Below are positions 17,601 through 27,280 of a stretch of 64,000 nt of DNA, piece by piece. Under the pieces are notes generated by a model. That model searched no databases and was not told the DNA's origin. It was given only the letters and a program-made list of their open reading frames with translations. The stretch spans positions 5,952,001 through 6,016,000 of the forward strand of contig NZ_CP015118.1 in the NCBI RefSeq assembly GCF_002116905.1, read 5' to 3'. The position numbers and the translations under genes were made by a program. The stretch comes from Piscinibacter gummiphilus. GTDB lineage: Bacteria; Pseudomonadota; Gammaproteobacteria; Burkholderiales; Burkholderiaceae_C. Every line of letters starts with the position of its first letter. Positions within the stretch are counted from its first letter, which is position 1.

Positions 17601-19040
17601 ATGTCGCACCACCACCACGCCACCCCCGCCACGGCACTCACACGCCGCGAATGGCTCGCCCGCTCGGGCCTCGGCCTCGCCGGCGCCCTCGGCGCCGGCA
17701 CGCTCGCCAACCTGACGCTCGCCACGAAGTCCGCCCACGCGGCCGACTACAAGGCGCTCGTCTGCATCTTCCTGTACGGCGGTAACGACGGTCTCAACAC
17801 CATCGTCCCCACCGACACGGCCCGCCACAACCAGTACAAGGGCGTGCGCGGCGGCATCCACGTGCCGGTCGCGAGCCTGCTGCCGCTCGGCGGCACCTCG
17901 TACGGCCTGCACCCGGCGCTGTCGGGGTTGTCGAAGGCCTGGAGCGACGGCCAGCTCGCGCCGGTGTTCAACGTGGGCACGCTCTACAAGCCCCTCACGA
18001 AGGCGCAGTTCCGCGCCGAGCCGGCCAGCTCCGACCTGCTGCCCGACAACCTCTACTCGCACTCCGACCAGCAGAACCTGTGGCAGACCGCCACGGCCGA
18101 CGCGCTGACCCGCACCGGCTGGGGCGGCCGCGCCTCGGTGACGCTCGCCGCCGGCAACCCGGTGATCTCGGTGGGCGGCAACGCGCGCTTCGGCCTGTCG
18201 GAGACGCAGTCGCCCCTCGTGCTGCCGGAAACCCCGGGCGACACGTTCGGCGCGCAGAACCTCGCCGCGAACTCCGCCCGCAAGAAGGCCATCGACGCGT
18301 TGTACGCCGAGGCGCAGTCGCAGGACCTGGGCACCGCGTTCACCGCGGCACAGCGCAACGCGTTCAGCGTGTCCGACCGGCTCGGCGCCATCGTCGCCAC
18401 CAAGCCCGGCCAGAACACCGCCTTCGCGGCCATCGACACGGCGTTCGCGCCGGTGCTCGACGCGAACAAGCGCCCCACCACCGCCATCGCGCGCCAGCTG
18501 TACCAGATCGCCAAGCTGGTGGTCTCCAATGCCACGGCCACCGGCCCGCGCCAGATCTTCTTCGCGCAGATGGACGGCTTCGACACCCACGGTGGCCAGG
18601 CCGTCGCCGACACCCCGATGGACGGCGCCCACCCGCGCCTGCTGAAGGCCCTGGGCGATGCCCTCGGCGCCTTCCAGGCCGCGATGGTGGCCACGGGCTA
18701 CGGCAACGCGGTCACCAGCTTCACGCAGAGCGACTTCGGCCGCACCTTCACGCCGAACAACAGCAGCGGCACCGACCACGCGTGGGGCAACCAGCACCTC
18801 GTGGTGGGCGGCGCGGTCAAGGGCGGCACCACCTACGGCACCTACCCGAGCCTCACGCTGGGTGGCCCCGACGACGTGGGCGTGGACTCGTGGGAACTGC
18901 AGGGCCGCTGGATCCCCACCACGTCGGTGGACCAGTACGCGGCCACGCTGCTGGGCTGGTTCGGGGCCACGGACGCGCAGCTGCTGCAGCTGCTGCCGAA
19001 CCTGCAGAACTTCGCGACGAAGAAGCTCGGGTTCGTCTGA
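17601..19040 (+). CDS. DUF1501 protein with Tat signal
   Basis: 479 residues; function unknown. The N-terminus TRREWLARSGLGLAGALG is a twin-arginine signal, with cleavage near SAHAADY (about residue 49), so the protein is exported folded and may carry a metal. The DUF1501 domain resembles the alkaline-phosphatase-like sulfatase fold: VCIFLYGGNDGLNTIVP near 55, MDGFDTHGGQ near 323 and FTQSDFGRTFTPN near 372. Co-transcribed with the DUF1800 gene. A dispersed palindromic repeat follows the stop. Confidence 0.88.
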   Translation: MSHHHHATPATALTRREWLARSGLGLAGALGAGTLANLTLATKSAHAADYKALVCIFLYGGNDGLNTIVPTDTARHNQYKGVRGGIHVPVASLLPLGGTSYGLHPALSGLSKAWSDGQLAPVFNVGTLYKPLTKAQFRAEPASSDLLPDNLYSHSDQQNLWQTATADALTRTGWGGRASVTLAAGNPVISVGGNARFGLSETQSPLVLPETPGDTFGAQNLAANSARKKAIDALYAEAQSQDLGTAFTAAQRNAFSVSDRLGAIVATKPGQNTAFAAIDTAFAPVLDANKRPTTAIARQLYQIAKLVVSNATATGPRQIFFAQMDGFDTHGGQAVADTPMDGAHPRLLKALGDALGAFQAAMVATGYGNAVTSFTQSDFGRTFTPNNSSGTDHAWGNQHLVVGGAVKGGTTYGTYPSLTLGGPDDVGVDSWELQGRWIPTTSVDQYAATLLGWFGATDAQLLQLLPNLQNFATKKLGFV

Positions 19041-19049
19041 CGAGGCTTG

Positions 19050-19113
19050 TCATCCCGGCGAAGGCCGGGATCTTCGGCGCAGGCCCAGGGTCCCGGCCTT
19101 CGCCGGGATGACA
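19050..19113. repeat. Palindromic dispersed repeat, copy 3
   Basis: Arms GTCATCCCGGCGAAGGCCGG and CCGGCCTTCGCCGGGATGAC. Third copy of the element at 4332-4393 and 11953-12024. It lies 9 bp after the DUF1501 stop, between two convergent genes. Confidence 0.8.
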
Positions 19114-19138
19114 CCGTTGTTGGTGCTTCCCGCTTCCG

Positions 19139-21196
19139 TCAAGCCGTCTCCGGCTCCTCCGGCTTCGCGATCGACGCCCGCGCCGCCGCCGCGGCGCGCA
19201 GCGCCTTGAGCTTCTCGCGCGGGTCCACCTGTTCCTTCACCTCGTCGAGCTTCATCTCGGCGATGAAGCGGCTCGGCACGCCGGGCACGAACTCGCGGCC
19301 CTTCTTGCGCCGGCGCAGCACGTCGACCGCCAGCGTGCGGCGCGCGCGGGTGATGCCCACGTACATCAGCCGGCGCTCTTCCTCGATGTGCTGCGGCGTG
19401 GTCTCCTCGTCCTCGCTGCGGAACGGCAGCAGGCCTTCGTTCACGCCGGCCAGCACCACGTGCGGCCACTCGAGGCCCTTCGACGCGTGCAGCGTCGAGA
19501 GCGTCACCTGGTCCTGCTCGTCGCTGCGTTCGGCCAGGCTGATGATCACCGAGATGGTCTGCGCCACGTCGAGCACCGTCTGGCGCTCCGTCTCGAAGCT
19601 CATGCCCCCGTCGTTCTCGATCTCGCCGCCGCACCGCCGGGCGATCCAGTCGACGAAGTCCATCACGTTCGACCAGCGGCCGGCCGCGACCTTCTCGCTG
19701 TCGTCGCCCTCGTAGAGGTGCTTCTCGTAGTCGATGTCCTTGAGCCAGCCCATCAGCAACGCCTTCGCGTCCTCGGACCCCGACGTGTGCCGCGCGCGGT
19801 ACTCGAGGTCGTTGACCATGCGGCCGAACTCGTGGAGCGAGGCCACGGCCGCGGGCTTCATCGCCGTGCCGAGGCTCTCGGCGAACAGCGCCTCGAACAG
19901 GCTCACCTTCCACTTGCCCGAGAACTCGCCGAGGGCGCCGAGCGTGGTGTGGCCGATGCCGCGCTTGGGCGTGGTCACCGCGCGCAGGAACGCCGGGTCG
20001 TCGTCGTTGTTGACGAGCAGCCGCAGCCACGCGCACAGGTCGCGGATCTCGGTGCGCTCGAAGAAGCTCTGTCCGCCCGAGACCTTGTACGGGATGTTCG
20101 CCTTGCGCAGCGCCTTCTCGAACACACGCGCCTGGTGGTTGGCCCGGTACAGGATCGCGAAGTCCTTGTAGGCCGCGTCGGGGTACTGGGAGCGGATGCT
20201 GTTGATGCGGGCCACGGCGCGCTCGGCCTCGTGTTCCTCGTTGTCGCATTCGACGAGGGCCACGGGGTCGCCGTCCCCGAACGCGCTCCACAGCTTCTTG
20301 TCGAAGAGCTTCGGGTTGTTGCCGATCACGCAGTTGGCCGCGCGCAGGATGAAACCGGTGGAGCGGTAGTTCTGCTCGAGCGGGATCACCTTCAGCGCCG
20401 GGTACTCCTGGGGCAGTCGGCGCAGGTTCTCGATGGTGGCGCCGCGCCAGCCGTAGATGCTCTGGTCGTCGTCGCCCACCGCGGTGAACATCGCGCGTTC
20501 GCCCACGAGCGACTTGAGCAGCTCGTACTGGATCGCGTTGGTGTCCTGGTACTCGTCGACCAACACGTAGCGCAGCGTGTTCTGCCACTTCGTGCGGCAT
20601 TCCTCGTCGCGCTGCAGCAGCCGGTGCGGCATGCCGATCAGGTCATCGAAGTCCACCGCCTGGTAGGCCGCCAGACGCTCCTCGTAGCGCTTCATCACCA
20701 CGGCGGCCACGCGTTCGTCGTCGTCGAGCGCGGCGGTGGCGGCCTGGTCGCTGTCGAGGCCCTGGTTCTTCCAGAGGCTGATGGTCCATTGCCAGCGGCG
20801 CGCCATGTTCACGTCGGTGGTGCCGCCCGCGTCCTTCAGGATGCCCACCACGTCGTCGCCGCCGAGGATGCTGAACTTGTCCTTCAGGCCCAGGCGCGCG
20901 CCCTCCGCCCGCAGCAGGCGCACGCCCAGCGAGTGGAACGTGCTGATCACGAGGTTCTTCGCGGCCTTGCCCCCGATCAGTTCCTTCGCGCGCTCGCGCA
21001 TTTCCTGAGCGGCCTTGTTCGTGAAGGTGATGGCGGCGATCTGGCCCGGCGCGTAGCCCGCCTCCAGCAGCCGGCCGATCTTGTGCGTGATCACCCGCGT
21101 CTTGCCGGAGCCGGCACCCGCGAGCACGAGGCAGGGGCCGTCGAGGTGGTGCACGGCCGCCATCTGGGCGGGGTTCAGCGAGGGGGCTTCAGACAT
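19139..21196 (-). CDS. rep: ATP-dependent DNA helicase Rep (UvrD/SF1A)
   Basis: 685 residues. A 3'-5' helicase that removes protein blocks ahead of replication forks. SF1A motifs in order: LVLAGAGSGKTRVITHKI (Walker A) near residue 24, ITFTNKAAQEMRERA near 56, LVDEYQDTNAIQYELL (motif II) near 215, VGDDDQSIYGWRGA (motif III) near 242, PLEQNYRST near 272, VTLSTLHASKGLEW near 560 and EERRLMYVGITRARRTL near 605. Length and the short Ala-rich tail fit Rep rather than UvrD (about 720). Monocistronic; ends close to the DUF1501 repeat. Confidence 0.93.
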   Translation of the reverse strand: MSEAPSLNPAQMAAVHHLDGPCLVLAGAGSGKTRVITHKIGRLLEAGYAPGQIAAITFTNKAAQEMRERAKELIGGKAAKNLVISTFHSLGVRLLRAEGARLGLKDKFSILGGDDVVGILKDAGGTTDVNMARRWQWTISLWKNQGLDSDQAATAALDDDERVAAVVMKRYEERLAAYQAVDFDDLIGMPHRLLQRDEECRTKWQNTLRYVLVDEYQDTNAIQYELLKSLVGERAMFTAVGDDDQSIYGWRGATIENLRRLPQEYPALKVIPLEQNYRSTGFILRAANCVIGNNPKLFDKKLWSAFGDGDPVALVECDNEEHEAERAVARINSIRSQYPDAAYKDFAILYRANHQARVFEKALRKANIPYKVSGGQSFFERTEIRDLCAWLRLLVNNDDDPAFLRAVTTPKRGIGHTTLGALGEFSGKWKVSLFEALFAESLGTAMKPAAVASLHEFGRMVNDLEYRARHTSGSEDAKALLMGWLKDIDYEKHLYEGDDSEKVAAGRWSNVMDFVDWIARRCGGEIENDGGMSFETERQTVLDVAQTISVIISLAERSDEQDQVTLSTLHASKGLEWPHVVLAGVNEGLLPFRSEDEETTPQHIEEERRLMYVGITRARRTLAVDVLRRRKKGREFVPGVPSRFIAEMKLDEVKEQVDPREKLKALRAAAAARASIAKPEEPETA

Positions 21197-21289
21197 GGAA
21201 AAAGCGGTCCGGGCGAGGGGGGCGACGGATCATAACGAGGCCGGCCGATGACCTTGCATCGCAGTCTGTGCTAGCGTGAAACCTTCCCG

Positions 21290-22810
21290 ATGACTGCCGA
21301 CCTGAACCGCCGCCACCTGTTGGCCGCCGCCCTCGCCGCGGGCGCCGCGCCCAGCCTCGTCGCCTGCGCGAACCTCGGTTCGCCCGAGCCCTGCTTCACG
21401 CTCGGCGTGGCCTCGGGCACACCCCGGCCCGACAGCATCGTGCTGTGGACCCGCCTGTCCCCCGAAGCTCACCCCGCCCGGGTCGTCGAGGTGCGCTGGG
21501 AACTCGCCACCGACGAATCCTTCCGCCACGTCGTGCGGTCCGGCGTCGACCACGCCGAGGCGGACTGGGGCCACAGCGTGCACGTGCAGGTGGGTGGACT
21601 GGAACCCGCCCGCTGGTACTGGTACCGCTTCACGGCGCTGGGCCAGGTGTCGCCCGTCGGGCGCACGCGCACCGCGCCGGCCGCCGGCAGTCTCGACCCG
21701 GTCGCGTTCGCCATCGCGTCGTGCCAGCGCTGGGACCACGGCCACTACGCCGCGTGGCGCCACCTCGCCGACGAATCGCCCGACCTCGTGCTGTTCCTCG
21801 GCGACTACATCTACGAATACGCGCCGGTGCCCGGCGGCGTGCGTTTGCACCAGGGTCTCACCGACACCCGCACGCTCGCTCAGTACCGTGCCCGCTACGC
21901 GCAGTACAAGGGCGACCCCGACCTGCAGCGGGCCCACGCCAGCGCACCCTGGATCGTCACATGGGACGACCACGAAGTGCAGAACGACTACGCCGCCGAC
22001 CAGGGCCCGTTCTTCGCGCCGGCCTTCCTCGAGCGCCGCGCACGGGCGTACCAGGCGTGGTGGGAGCACATGCCGCTGCCGCCGTCCACGCGCCCCACGG
22101 GTCCCGGCCTGCAGGTGTTCGACCGCTGCGACTGGGGCGCGCTCGCCCGCTTCCACGTGCTCGACAACCGGCAGTACCGCGACCCGCAGGCCTGCCCGCC
22201 GCCGGGACGGGGCGGCGGCAACACGGTCGACGTCGCCCGCTGCCCCGACCTGGCCCGTCCCGAACGCACCTACCTCGGCGCCACGCAGGAGCGCTGGCTC
22301 GGCGAGGGGCTCGCCCGCGGCGGCGTCCGCTGGAACTTCATCGCCCAGCAGACGCTCGTGGCCCCGTTCACATGGCGGCCCGACGGCAACCGCGTGTGGA
22401 CCGACGGCTGGTCGGGCTACCCCGGCGCGCGGGCCCGGCTGCTCGGGCAACTCGCCCGGCCCGGGGTCGAGAACCCGGTGGTGCTGGGCGGCGACACCCA
22501 CACCCACTACGTCTGCGACCTGCACCAGCGCGGCGACCCCACCGCCCCCGTGATCGCCACCGAGTTCTGCGGCACATCCATCAGCAGCCGCGGCCGCTCC
22601 CAGGCCCAACTCGACGCCGCACTGCCATGGAACCCGCACGTGCACTACGGCCGCCGCGACGAACGGGGCTACGTGGCCTTCCGGCTCGCGCCCGGACGGC
22701 TCGACGCCCGCCTGCGCGCCCTCAGCGACGGGGCCGATCCCGCGGCCACCGTGCGCACCGCGGCCACGTTCCACGTCGAATCGGGCCGGGCCGGCGCACA
22801 ACGCGGTTAG
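21290..22810 (+). CDS. phoD: PhoD-family alkaline phosphatase/phosphodiesterase
   Basis: 506 residues. Exported metallophosphoesterase that releases phosphate from esters. The N-terminus NRRHLLAAALAAGAAPSLVACAN has twin Arg, a hydrophobic core and a LVAC lipobox, so it may be a Tat-exported lipoprotein. PhoD_N domain about 38-135 (FTLGVASGTPRPDSIVLWTR), then the catalytic domain with FLGDYIYEYA near 166, TWDDHEVQNDYA near 223 and LGGDTHTHYVCDL near 400, which hold the metal and phosphate ligands. The ATG 2 bp after a TTCCCG is used. The next gene starts 11 bp downstream; no Pho box is seen in the 93-bp upstream gap. Confidence 0.9.
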   Translation: MTADLNRRHLLAAALAAGAAPSLVACANLGSPEPCFTLGVASGTPRPDSIVLWTRLSPEAHPARVVEVRWELATDESFRHVVRSGVDHAEADWGHSVHVQVGGLEPARWYWYRFTALGQVSPVGRTRTAPAAGSLDPVAFAIASCQRWDHGHYAAWRHLADESPDLVLFLGDYIYEYAPVPGGVRLHQGLTDTRTLAQYRARYAQYKGDPDLQRAHASAPWIVTWDDHEVQNDYAADQGPFFAPAFLERRARAYQAWWEHMPLPPSTRPTGPGLQVFDRCDWGALARFHVLDNRQYRDPQACPPPGRGGGNTVDVARCPDLARPERTYLGATQERWLGEGLARGGVRWNFIAQQTLVAPFTWRPDGNRVWTDGWSGYPGARARLLGQLARPGVENPVVLGGDTHTHYVCDLHQRGDPTAPVIATEFCGTSISSRGRSQAQLDAALPWNPHVHYGRRDERGYVAFRLAPGRLDARLRALSDGADPAATVRTAATFHVESGRAGAQRG

Positions 22811-22821
22811 GCTCCATCCCC

Positions 22822-23784
22822 ATGTCCTCGATCCTCGCCGTCACCTTCCCGTTCTTCGCGCTGGTGCTCTGCGGCTACCTCGCCGCCCACCGCCGCTACC
22901 TGCCCGAGTCGGCCATCCCCGGCCTCAACGGCTTCGTGCTCTTCTTCGCGCTGCCGTGCATGCTGTTCCGCTTCGGCTCCAGCATGCCGTTCGCGCAGCT
23001 GATCGACCCGTGGCTGGCGGCGATCTACGCGGTGTGCGCCCTCGTGATCGTGGGCGGCACCATCGCGGCCACGCGCCACCAGGTGGTGTTGAAGGACGCC
23101 GCGTTCGGCGCGCTGGTGGCTGCGTTCCCCAACACCGGCTTCATGGGCGTGCCGCTGCTCGTCGCGGTGCTCGGCCAGGCCGCCGCCGGGCCCGTCATCA
23201 CCACCATCCTGGTCGACCTCGTGCTCACCAGCTCGCTGTGCATCGCCGTGGCCGAGTCGCACGCGCCCCACGGCCCGGGACCGTCGCCGCTCGCCCGGGC
23301 GCTGCGCGGTGCGTTCAGCAACCCGCTGCCCTGGGCCATCGGGCTCGGTGCGGCGAAGGCCGCGAGCGGCATCGTGTTCCCCGGCCCGGTCGACCAGGTG
23401 ATCAAGATGCTGGCCGACGCGGCCTCGCCGGTGGCCCTCTTCACCATCGGCGCGGTGCTGTGGCGCGCGGGGCAGCACACCCACACGCGCACGCCGGTCG
23501 CGCACTACCTGCCCGTGTCGCTCGTGAAGCTGTTCGTGCACCCGCTGCTCGTGCTGGGCCTCGGTTTCGGCGCCCGCGCCGCCGGGGCCGACGTGCCGCT
23601 GTTCGGGCTCACCGTGCTGGCCCTCGCGGCGGCGCTGCCCAGCGCCAGCAACGTGTCGATGCTGGCCGAGCGGCACGGCGCCGACAACGGACGCGTGGCC
23701 CGCATCATCATGGCGAGCACCGTGCTGTCGTTCCTGACCTTCTCCGGGTTCGCCTCGCTGACCCGCCCGCTGCTGGCTCAGTAG
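22822..23784 (+). CDS. AEC-family transporter (auxin efflux carrier type)
   Basis: 320 residues with about 10 membrane segments in two halves. N-terminal ILAVTFPFFALVLCGYLAA and GFVLFFALPCMLFRFG, mid-region LVAAFPNTGFMGVPLLVAVLG near residue 98 and C-terminal ALAAALPSASNVSMLAERHG near 270 are typical of bacterial AEC proteins, which move organic or amino acids. Substrate unknown. Closely follows phoD (11-bp gap), perhaps as one transcript, although no functional tie is obvious. Its last 7 bp overlap the convergent sppA 3' end. Confidence 0.88.
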   Translation: MSSILAVTFPFFALVLCGYLAAHRRYLPESAIPGLNGFVLFFALPCMLFRFGSSMPFAQLIDPWLAAIYAVCALVIVGGTIAATRHQVVLKDAAFGALVAAFPNTGFMGVPLLVAVLGQAAAGPVITTILVDLVLTSSLCIAVAESHAPHGPGPSPLARALRGAFSNPLPWAIGLGAAKAASGIVFPGPVDQVIKMLADAASPVALFTIGAVLWRAGQHTHTRTPVAHYLPVSLVKLFVHPLLVLGLGFGARAAGADVPLFGLTVLALAAALPSASNVSMLAERHGADNGRVARIIMASTVLSFLTFSGFASLTRPLLAQ

Positions 23785-25634
23785 GCGGTGCAGAGGCAGT
23801 GGGCCAGCGACGCGAACGGGTTGCGCCCGTCCGCCAGCTGCACCAGCCACGCCATCTCGTCTCGCGCCTGCTGCGCCACCGCCGGCGGCTGCACCCACGG
23901 CAGCCGCGCGTCGAGCTGTTCACCCACCACGGTGGCGGTCGCACCACCCACCAGGCTCAGCACGCGGTCGAGCCGGCTGCGTTCCGGTTCGATGTAGGTG
24001 ATGCGCGGATCGCCTTCGAGCTTCGCGCGTTTCGCCGCCGACTTCAGCGCCACGTCGAACCCGCCGATCGTGTCGACCAGGCCGCGTTCCAGCGCCTGCG
24101 AACCGGTCCACACCCGGCCCTGCGCCACGGCGTCGATCTTCTCGGGCGTGGTCTTGCGGGCGCCCGCGGCGAGGGTGGTGAACTGCTGGTACACATGGCC
24201 GATGCTCGATTGCAGCAGCTCGGCGAAGCGCGGGTCGAGCGGCTTGCGCGGGTCGCCGGCGCCCACCAGCCACGTGGTGCGCACGCCGTCGGTGTGCACG
24301 CCGAGTTTCTCGAGCGCCTTGTCGGCGCGCGGCAGCAGCGCGAACACCCCGATCGAGCCCGTGATGGTCGCCGTGTCGGCCACCACCTCGTCGGCCGCCA
24401 TCGAGATCCAGTAGCCCCCGGACGCGGCCACGTCGCCCATCGAGATCACCACCGGCTTGCCGGCGGCCTTCGTCAACTCCAGCTCGCGGCGGATCAGTTC
24501 CGAGCCGTACGGGCTGCCCCCCGGGGAGTTCACGCGCAGCACCACGGCCTTGACCTTGTCGTCGAGCCGCGCCTGGCGGATCAGGTCCGCGGTGGAGAGC
24601 CCGCCCACCGCGCCGGCCGGCGCCGCACCGTCGACGATGGCGCCCTCGGCCACCACCACGCCGATGGCGTCGCCGGTGAACTTCGGCACCTGGCGCGCGA
24701 GGTAGGGCGCGAACGCGACCTGGCGGAACGACTTGCCGTCCTCGGACTTCGCGCCACGCTCGACCATCAGGTCGCGCACCTGGTCGAGGGTCATCAGCTT
24801 GTCGACGAGCTTCGCGTCGAGCGCCGTCTTCGCGGCGTCGCCCCCGGCCGCGGCGAGGCGCTGCGGCAGGTCGTCGATCAGCGCACCGATGGTGCCGGCC
24901 GGCAGCTTGCGGGCCTTCTCGACGTCCTGGGTGTAGGTGGCCCACAGGCCGTCGTACACCGCGCGGCTGGCGGCCTGGGACTCGGGCGACGGACCGTCGG
25001 CGATGAAGGCCTCGCCCGCGTCCTTGAACTCGCCCACGCGCAGCAGGCTGACCGTCACGCCGACCCGGTCGAGCGCCTCGCGGTAGTAATTGCGGTAGCC
25101 GCCGAAGCCCTGGATCAGCAGCGTGCCCATCGGGTGCAAAAACACCTCGTCGGCCTGCGCGGCGAGGTAGTACTGGCGCTGGTCGTAGCCGCCGCCCCAC
25201 GCCGTCACCTTCTTGCCGCTGGCGCGGAAGCGCTGGATCGCGGCCGCTGCCTCGCGCAGCGCGGGCAGGCCGCCGCCCTCGAACTCGTCCAGCACCAGCA
25301 GCGCGTTGTGCACCTTCGGGTCGGCCGCGGCGGCGTCGAGCACGGTGCGCACGTCGCGCAGCTGCGTGTCGGCATCGGCCCGGCCGGCGCCGAACTGCGC
25401 GAGCGCCGCGTCCCGCGGGCGCGTGGACCGCTGCTCGACGAGCTTCCCCCGAAGGTTCAGCACGAGCGTCGTCCGTTCGGCCATGGGTGCCGCGCCGCCG
25501 CGCACCATCGACACGACCAGCACGACCAGCAGCACGAGGAACAGCAGGTTGAACACCAGGCGCCGGGTACCGTCGAGAACGGACCAGAGGCGGCCGAAGA
25601 ACCGGCCGGTGGCGGCGAGGCGGGGGTAGGGCAT
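23778..25634 (-). CDS. sppA: Signal peptide peptidase SppA, 67-kDa type
   Basis: 618 residues, the size of the double-domain E. coli type. One membrane anchor near 30-47 (NLLFLVLLVVLVVSMV). Two tandem S49 domains (about 60-330 and 335-590). The catalytic pair is visible: Lys in VGEFKDAGEAFI near 210 and the nucleophile Ser in MGDVAASGGYWIS near 410. Degrades cleaved signal peptides in the inner membrane. The start chosen puts a short basic segment before the anchor; a very long in-frame upstream extension would run antisense through the catalase gene. Divergent from katA. Confidence 0.92.
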   Translation of the reverse strand: MPYPRLAATGRFFGRLWSVLDGTRRLVFNLLFLVLLVVLVVSMVRGGAAPMAERTTLVLNLRGKLVEQRSTRPRDAALAQFGAGRADADTQLRDVRTVLDAAAADPKVHNALLVLDEFEGGGLPALREAAAAIQRFRASGKKVTAWGGGYDQRQYYLAAQADEVFLHPMGTLLIQGFGGYRNYYREALDRVGVTVSLLRVGEFKDAGEAFIADGPSPESQAASRAVYDGLWATYTQDVEKARKLPAGTIGALIDDLPQRLAAAGGDAAKTALDAKLVDKLMTLDQVRDLMVERGAKSEDGKSFRQVAFAPYLARQVPKFTGDAIGVVVAEGAIVDGAAPAGAVGGLSTADLIRQARLDDKVKAVVLRVNSPGGSPYGSELIRRELELTKAAGKPVVISMGDVAASGGYWISMAADEVVADTATITGSIGVFALLPRADKALEKLGVHTDGVRTTWLVGAGDPRKPLDPRFAELLQSSIGHVYQQFTTLAAGARKTTPEKIDAVAQGRVWTGSQALERGLVDTIGGFDVALKSAAKRAKLEGDPRITYIEPERSRLDRVLSLVGGATATVVGEQLDARLPWVQPPAVAQQARDEMAWLVQLADGRNPFASLAHCLCTAY

Positions 25635-25691
25635 GGGGATCCTTCCGGGGGATGTCGACGCGGGAACCGCGTCCGACACTTTAAGGGCACG

Positions 25692-25713
25692 GGCGATGGC
25701 CTTGCCTATCGCC
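25692..25713. promoter_or_regulatory. Palindrome in the sppA-katA gap
   Basis: GGCGATGGC-CTT-GCCTATCGCC, almost a perfect inverted repeat, 75-95 bp upstream of the katA start. It resembles a LysR-type site, and OxyR would be the natural candidate for a catalase, but the spacing does not match ATAG-N7-CTAT exactly. Confidence 0.3.
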
Positions 25714-25787
25714 GCGTTCGAGCCTTTCAACTTCCCTCTCCTCCCGCCCCGCCCCAGACTGCGAAGCATCGACACGAGGACGCACCC

Positions 25788-27248
25788 ATGACCGACACCA
25801 CCCGCCTGACCACCGCCTCCGGCATCCCCGTCGCGGACAACCAGAACTCCGTCACCGCCGGCCCGCGCGGTGCCGTGCTGCTGCAGGACTTCCACCTGAT
25901 CGAGAAGCTCCAGCACTTCAACCGCGAGCGCATCCCCGAGCGGGTCGTGCACGCGAAGGGCTCCGGCGCCTACGGCACCTTCACGGTCACGCACGACATC
26001 ACGAAGTACACGAAGGCCAAGCTGTTCGGCGCGGTGGGCAAGACCACCGAGACCTTCCTGCGCTTCTCCACCGTGGGCGGCGAGAAGGGCTCGGCCGACA
26101 CCGAACGCGACCCGCGCGGCTTCGCGCTGCGTTTCTACACGGAAGAGGGCAACTGGGACCTCGTCGGCAACAACACGCCCACCTTCTTCCTGAAGGACGG
26201 CATCAAGTTCCCCGACTTCATCCACACCCAGAAGCGCGACCCGCAGACGAACCTCAAGTCGCCCACGGCCGTGTGGGACTTCTGGAGCCGCACGCCCGAG
26301 TCGCTGCACCAGGTCACCATCCTGTTCTCGGACCGCGGCACGCCCGACGGCTACCGCCACATGGACGGCTTCGGCAGCCACACCTTCAGCCTGATCAACG
26401 CCGCCGGTGAGCGCGTGTGGTGCAAGTGGCACCTGAAGACGCGCCAGGGCATCCGCAACCTCGACGCCGCCGAGGCGCAGCGCCTGGCCGGCACCGACCC
26501 CGACTACGCCCAGCGCGACCTCTTCAACGCCATCGCGAACGGCGACTTCCCGCAGTGGGACGTCTACGTGCAGGTGATGCGCGAGGACCAGGTGGCCGCC
26601 TGGGAAGCCCGCACCGGCTGGAGCGCGTTCGACCTGACGAAGGTGTGGCCGCACGCCGACTTCCCGCGCATCCCCGTGGGCGTGCTGGAACTCAACCGCA
26701 ACCCCGACAACTACCACGCCGAGGTGGAGCAGGCCGCGCTGTCGCCGTCCCACATCGTGCCGGGCCTCGGCTTCAGCCCCGACAAGATGCTGCAGAGCCG
26801 CCTGTTCGGCTACCACGACGCGCAGCTCTACCGCGTGGGCACGAACCACCAGCAGCTGCCGGTGAACCGGCCGCGCTGCCCCGTGCACCACCAGCAGCGC
26901 GACGGCTACATGGCCGTGGACAACGGCGGCGCCGCCCGCAACTACGACCCGGTGCAGGCCGGCGGCTCGAACCCCTCGGGCCTCGGCCACGGCGAACCGG
27001 GATGGGTGCTGGAGGGCGTGGCCGGCCGGTACGACGACCGGGCCACTGCCGACGACTTCACCCAGGCCGGCAACCTGTTCCGCCTGATGACGCCCGACGC
27101 GAAGGACCGCCTCGTCACCAACATCGCGAACGCGATGCAGAGCGTGCCCGACGAGATCCGCCAGCGGCAGCTCGCCCACTTCACGAAGGCCGATCCGGCC
27201 TACGGTCAGGGGGTGGCGGCGAAGCTCGCCACGCTGATCCAGCGCTGA
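25788..27248 (+). CDS. katA: Monofunctional haem catalase, small-subunit clade
   Basis: 486 residues. Dismutates hydrogen peroxide. Distal His lies in RVVHAKGSGAYGTF near residue 55, Asn in NTPTFFLKDG near 128, and the axial haem Tyr in RLFGYHDAQLYRVGTNH near 335. N-terminal TTASGIPVADNQNS is typical of clade 3 catalases that use NADPH for protection. No signal peptide, so cytoplasmic. The start ATG has CGAGGACG upstream as ribosome site. katG follows 107 bp downstream with a small hairpin between them. Confidence 0.95.
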   Translation: MTDTTRLTTASGIPVADNQNSVTAGPRGAVLLQDFHLIEKLQHFNRERIPERVVHAKGSGAYGTFTVTHDITKYTKAKLFGAVGKTTETFLRFSTVGGEKGSADTERDPRGFALRFYTEEGNWDLVGNNTPTFFLKDGIKFPDFIHTQKRDPQTNLKSPTAVWDFWSRTPESLHQVTILFSDRGTPDGYRHMDGFGSHTFSLINAAGERVWCKWHLKTRQGIRNLDAAEAQRLAGTDPDYAQRDLFNAIANGDFPQWDVYVQVMREDQVAAWEARTGWSAFDLTKVWPHADFPRIPVGVLELNRNPDNYHAEVEQAALSPSHIVPGLGFSPDKMLQSRLFGYHDAQLYRVGTNHQQLPVNRPRCPVHHQQRDGYMAVDNGGAARNYDPVQAGGSNPSGLGHGEPGWVLEGVAGRYDDRATADDFTQAGNLFRLMTPDAKDRLVTNIANAMQSVPDEIRQRQLAHFTKADPAYGQGVAAKLATLIQR

Positions 27249-27253
27249 CCCGG

Positions 27254-27280
27254 AGGGCCGGGAAAGACCTCGGCCCTTTG
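27254..27280 (+). terminator. Hairpin between katA and katG
   Basis: AGGGCCG and CGGCCCT arms with a 10-base loop, followed by TTTGGTT. The T-tract is poor, so read-through into katG is possible. Confidence 0.45.

Noticed and set aside
16014..18797. 927-codon minus-strand frame over DUF1800/DUF1501
   Set aside because: Same artefact; composition is low-complexity Val/Gly/Arg/His with no motifs, and the plus-strand genes are well supported.
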